A stretch of DNA of 64,000 bases, taken from positions 25,132-89,131 of the forward strand of contig SKIB01000011.1 of the NCBI GenBank assembly GCA_007116635.1, read 5' to 3'. The position numbers and the translations under genes are program-made. The notes under the pieces were generated by a model that was not told the DNA's origin, ran no database searches, and saw only the letters and a list, made by a program, of their open reading frames with translations. Below, one piece after another: positions 61,820 through 64,000 of the stretch; within the stretch, counting starts at the first letter, position 1; every line of letters starts with the position of its first letter. Source of the stretch: Saccharospirillaceae bacterium. Its GTDB lineage: Bacteria; Pseudomonadota; Gammaproteobacteria; Pseudomonadales; Natronospirillaceae.

Positions 61820-62169
61820 TTGGCTCTACCCTTATTGATCCTGGCCATTATATCAGTTTTTTCTTACCATCGGGCAGCATTGCTCTGCGTTGCTAGTCAC
61901 GAAAAGCGGGCTTATTTGCCCGTCTGTGCGTACTAGTTAGTTATTCCTTGGCCTGTATCAAGGCTTTGCTAGCTCGGCATGACTGAGACGGCAACGCGGG
62001 ATCTGCATCGATGCTTGACCTGGTCTGTTTGTTTACTGTGCTAGATACGCACCGGCGGGCAGGATCGTTCGCTAGGGCGGAACATTTCAATGCGTAATTA
62101 GCACCTTGGTGACTGATGTCGGCCAAGGGCAGTTATAATTTCGCTAATTCTTTACATTTTGGAGGCCCA
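61820..62169. other. 350-base intergenic region before the membrane-protein gene
   Basis: No convincing gene is found here. A short hairpin CGGGC-TTATTT-GCCCG lies at 61907-61922; on the minus strand it is followed by CTTTTC and lies in the possible leader of the YdiJ-type gene. A perfect TATAAT -10 box is at 62134-62139, 31 bases before the next ATG on the plus strand, with no clear -35. Confidence 0.5.
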
Positions 62170-62763
62170 ATGTCTTGGTGGCATAAAGAAATTCAAGTTT
62201 TGATGCTGCTGTTGTGGCTGAGTCCTTTGCTCTGGTTAGGGCAGTTGCCCTTGCTCTGGGTGCTGCTGCTCTGGCTGCCTTCCTTGCTGTGGTTGCTGGC
62301 GCGCTTGCTATGGCATTGGGATCTGGCCAATCAGGACGATAACCAATGGTTGCTTTGGTCTTTGGCGGCCATGCCGCTGGTGGTTTGGCTGCTGTTCTTG
62401 GATTGGCAGGGGTATTTTTTGCCCTTGGCTCATGGCTTGATGGCGGGCTTGCTGTTGCCTAGATGGTGGCTGATCAAAAGCCTGCGGGCGCCCAAGTTGC
62501 GCAAGGCGCAGCAGGTGGATTGGCCTGATGGTCATTATTTGCTGGCGGCCAACTGGTCTTGGCTGGATCGGCGCTTACTGGCAGGGGGTGTTGCTCAGGT
62601 GTTACAGCGTCGGCAGTTGGCAGATCCGCAGTTACAAGCACTTTGTCAGGCCTTGGGCTTGCGTCCTCGCCAATGGTGGCCCATGCTGATTACCATTAAA
62701 CAGGGCGCAGTGGTTGACATTCGCCGGCCAACTTGGCTATATGCGCCGCCAACATCCCTATGA
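62170..62763 (+). CDS. Leu/Trp-rich membrane protein of unknown function
   Basis: The 197-residue protein is strikingly rich in Leu and Trp. About four membrane segments fill the first 110 residues (LMLLLWLSPLLWLGQLPLLW, PSLLWLLARLLWHWDL, LAAMPLVVWLLFLDW, MAGLLLPRWWLIKSL), followed by a basic cytosolic tail with two Trp-Leu-Asp-Arg/Arg-Gln stretches. No family is recognised. GGAGG lies four bases before ATG 62170; the frame is open to 62116. It precedes glpX by 19 bases in the same direction. Confidence 0.6.
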   Translation: MSWWHKEIQVLMLLLWLSPLLWLGQLPLLWVLLLWLPSLLWLLARLLWHWDLANQDDNQWLLWSLAAMPLVVWLLFLDWQGYFLPLAHGLMAGLLLPRWWLIKSLRAPKLRKAQQVDWPDGHYLLAANWSWLDRRLLAGGVAQVLQRRQLADPQLQALCQALGLRPRQWWPMLITIKQGAVVDIRRPTWLYAPPTSL

Positions 62764-62782
62764 ATAATGTAAGTGAGGCCCT

Positions 62783-63790
62783 ATGCGTCGCGAATTGGCA
62801 TTTCAATTTTCTCGAGTAACTGAGGCCGCAGCCTTGGCAGGCTTTAAATGGTTGGGTCGGGGCGATAAAAACATTGCCGATCAGGCCGCGGTTGAAGCCA
62901 TGCGCATCATGCTCAACAAAACCGACATTGCCGGTGAAATCGTCATTGGCGAGGGCGAAATCGATGACGCCCCCATGCTGTACATTGGCGAGAAGGTGGG
63001 CTTCGGTAGTGACGAGGTTGATATTGCGGTCGACCCCATCGAGGGTACCCGCATGACGGCCATGGGGCAGGCCAATGCGGTGGCGGTTTTGGCGGCTGGT
63101 GAGAAGGGCTGCTTCTTGCGTGCACCGGACATGTATATGGAAAAGTTAGTGGTTGGCCCCGGTGCTCGTGGACGCATCGACCTGAGCAAGCCGTTGGCTG
63201 AAAACCTGCGTGCCGTGGCCCGTGCCCTGGGTAAGCCCTTATCCGAACTGACCGTGGTGACTCTGGCCAAACCGCGCCATGACCAAGCCATTGCCCAGAT
63301 GCAGGCCTTGGGTTGCCGAGTGTTTGCCTTGCCGGATGGCGATGTTGCCGCCAGTATTCTGACTTCCATGCCGAGCAATCAGGTCGATATGATGTACTGT
63401 GTGGGTGGCGCACCTGAGGGCGTGATCTCTGCGGCGGTGATTCGCGCCCTGGGCGGTGACATGCAGGCGCGTTTGGTGCTGCGTCATTTAGCCAAAGACG
63501 ACACGCCAGAGAACCGCTCCGTGGGTGAGCAGGAGCAGGCTCGCTGTTTGGCCATGGGCGTGACGCCAGGGCAGATTCTCAAATTGGAAGACATGGTGCG
63601 CTCCGACAACCTGGTGTTTTCCGCCACTGGCATCACCAAGGGTGACTTACTAGAGGGCGTGCGCTCCGATGGCTACATTGCCCATACCGAAACCCTACTG
63701 GTGCGCGGCCATTCACGCACGGTACGGAAAATTCAGTCCATGCACTATGTGGATCGCAAGGACGATGAGTTGAAGAACATCATCATTTAG
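62783..63790 (+). CDS. glpX: Class II fructose-1,6-bisphosphatase
   Basis: The 335-residue metal-dependent enzyme dephosphorylates fructose 1,6-bisphosphate in gluconeogenesis. VTEAAALAGFKWLGRGDKNI, VIGEGEIDDAPMLYIGEKVG, DIAVDPIEGTRMTAMGQANA and YCVGGAPEGVISAAVIRALG are GlpX signatures, with the acidic metal ligands intact. GAGG lies four bases before the ATG. No glp genes are near. A T-run-tailed hairpin follows. Confidence 0.97.
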   Translation: MRRELAFQFSRVTEAAALAGFKWLGRGDKNIADQAAVEAMRIMLNKTDIAGEIVIGEGEIDDAPMLYIGEKVGFGSDEVDIAVDPIEGTRMTAMGQANAVAVLAAGEKGCFLRAPDMYMEKLVVGPGARGRIDLSKPLAENLRAVARALGKPLSELTVVTLAKPRHDQAIAQMQALGCRVFALPDGDVAASILTSMPSNQVDMMYCVGGAPEGVISAAVIRALGGDMQARLVLRHLAKDDTPENRSVGEQEQARCLAMGVTPGQILKLEDMVRSDNLVFSATGITKGDLLEGVRSDGYIAHTETLLVRGHSRTVRKIQSMHYVDRKDDELKNIII

Positions 63791-63808
63791 CCTGCCTGAA
63801 TGTCGACT

Positions 63809-63851
63809 GGCTCACATTGAAGGCTGATGCTTGACATTGAGCCTTTTTTTC
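63809..63851 (+). terminator. Probable terminator of glpX
   Basis: GGCTCA and TGAGCC form a stem with a 23-base loop, directly followed by seven T residues, beginning 18 bases after the glpX stop codon. An alternative AAGGCT/AGCCTT pairing uses the same T run. Confidence 0.6.
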
Positions 63852-63938
63852 ATTTGAACCCTGTGCAAGAATTGATTAACTGATGCGCAATGGACAGCAG
63901 CATATCCATTTAATAACGACAATTCTCGGAGAACCCAA

Positions 63939-64000
63939 ATGAAACTTGTTAAAGTCGCTGCCATTGCTGCACTTGGCCTAGGTGTTGCTGGCGCAAATAA
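63939..64000 (+). CDS. 5' end of an exported protein (partial)
   Basis: The ATG at 63939 follows GGAG by seven bases, and the first 20 codons read MKLVKVAAIAALGLGVAGAN, a Sec-type signal peptide: two lysines, a hydrophobic core and small residues. The gene runs off the right edge. Product unknown; a periplasmic or outer-membrane protein is expected. Confidence 0.6.
   Translation, partial: MKLVKVAAIAALGLGVAGAN

Overview
The window comes from the chromosome of a gammaproteobacterium, most likely a marine, polarly flagellated member of the Oceanospirillales/Pseudomonadales side of the class. The evidence is conserved gene order and ortholog content: gmk-rpoZ-spoT, purN-purM-DUF2066-hda, rnt-motY-argG, corB-ypjD next to ffh, sdhE-ygfX next to ygfZ, a CyaB-type adenylate cyclase, a FimL homolog and a stand-alone TyrR. 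Base composition looks even, at about half G+C by eye. I see no insertion sequence, prophage, integrase or CRISPR array. Species cannot be named from the sequence alone.

Layout. 1-10.4 kb: a minus-strand run (gmk, rpoZ, spoT, speE, a long coiled-coil OmpA/MotB-type protein) and a second minus-strand run (GH20 hexosaminidase, DUF218 protein, FAD oxidoreductase). 10.5-20.9 kb: a soluble chemoreceptor followed by the rod-hook-ring genes flgBCDE and flgFGHI. These form two transcription units, with a sigma-54 promoter before flgB, a strong terminator after flgE, and a hook gene encoding 1307 residues. The series stops at flgI; flgA and flgJKL are not here. 20.9-29.9 kb: housekeeping genes (YbfF-like esterase, HDOD protein, ygfZ, sdhE/ygfX, VanZ-like protein, esterase, purN/purM, hda, rnt). 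30.1-39.3 kb: motY, argG, an overlapping lipase/oxidoreductase/M14 peptidase operon, an acyltransferase-SLC13 operon and cyaB. 39.4-44 kb: nitroreductase, tRNA-Ser(GGA), HIT protein, a Pho-box-preceded PAP2 phosphatase/glycosyltransferase operon and tyrR. 44-54.8 kb: trmJ, corB, ypjD, ffh, dusA, fimL, SCP2 protein, sohB, an orphan response regulator, rsmC and hisI. 55-64 kb: a CotH-kinase lipoprotein, DUF2721, class II DAHP synthase, a YdiJ-type dehydrogenase, a small membrane protein, glpX and the start of a further secreted protein.

How the parts connect. The flg genes and motY belong to one sodium- or proton-driven polar flagellum. cyaB and fimL are parts of the cAMP/Vfr and type IV pilus network known in Pseudomonas, which suggests that both motility modes are present. 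gmk, rpoZ and spoT tie guanine nucleotides and RNA polymerase to the stringent response, and the tRNA-Ser promoter carries the G+C-rich discriminator typical of stringent control.

The strongest candidate for an undescribed system is the two-gene operon at 40.8-42.4 kb. An 18-bp 7-4-7 direct repeat matching a PhoB box precedes a PAP2 lipid-phosphatase gene that is translationally coupled to an MJ1255/VC2487-family glycosyltransferase gene. This suggests phosphate-starvation-induced replacement of phospholipid by glycolipid. Other notable points are the giant hook protein built on repeated hook-IN-like units, three regulators with degenerate active sites (response regulator, TyrR, CZB chemoreceptor), and a run of three hairpins after the CotH gene.
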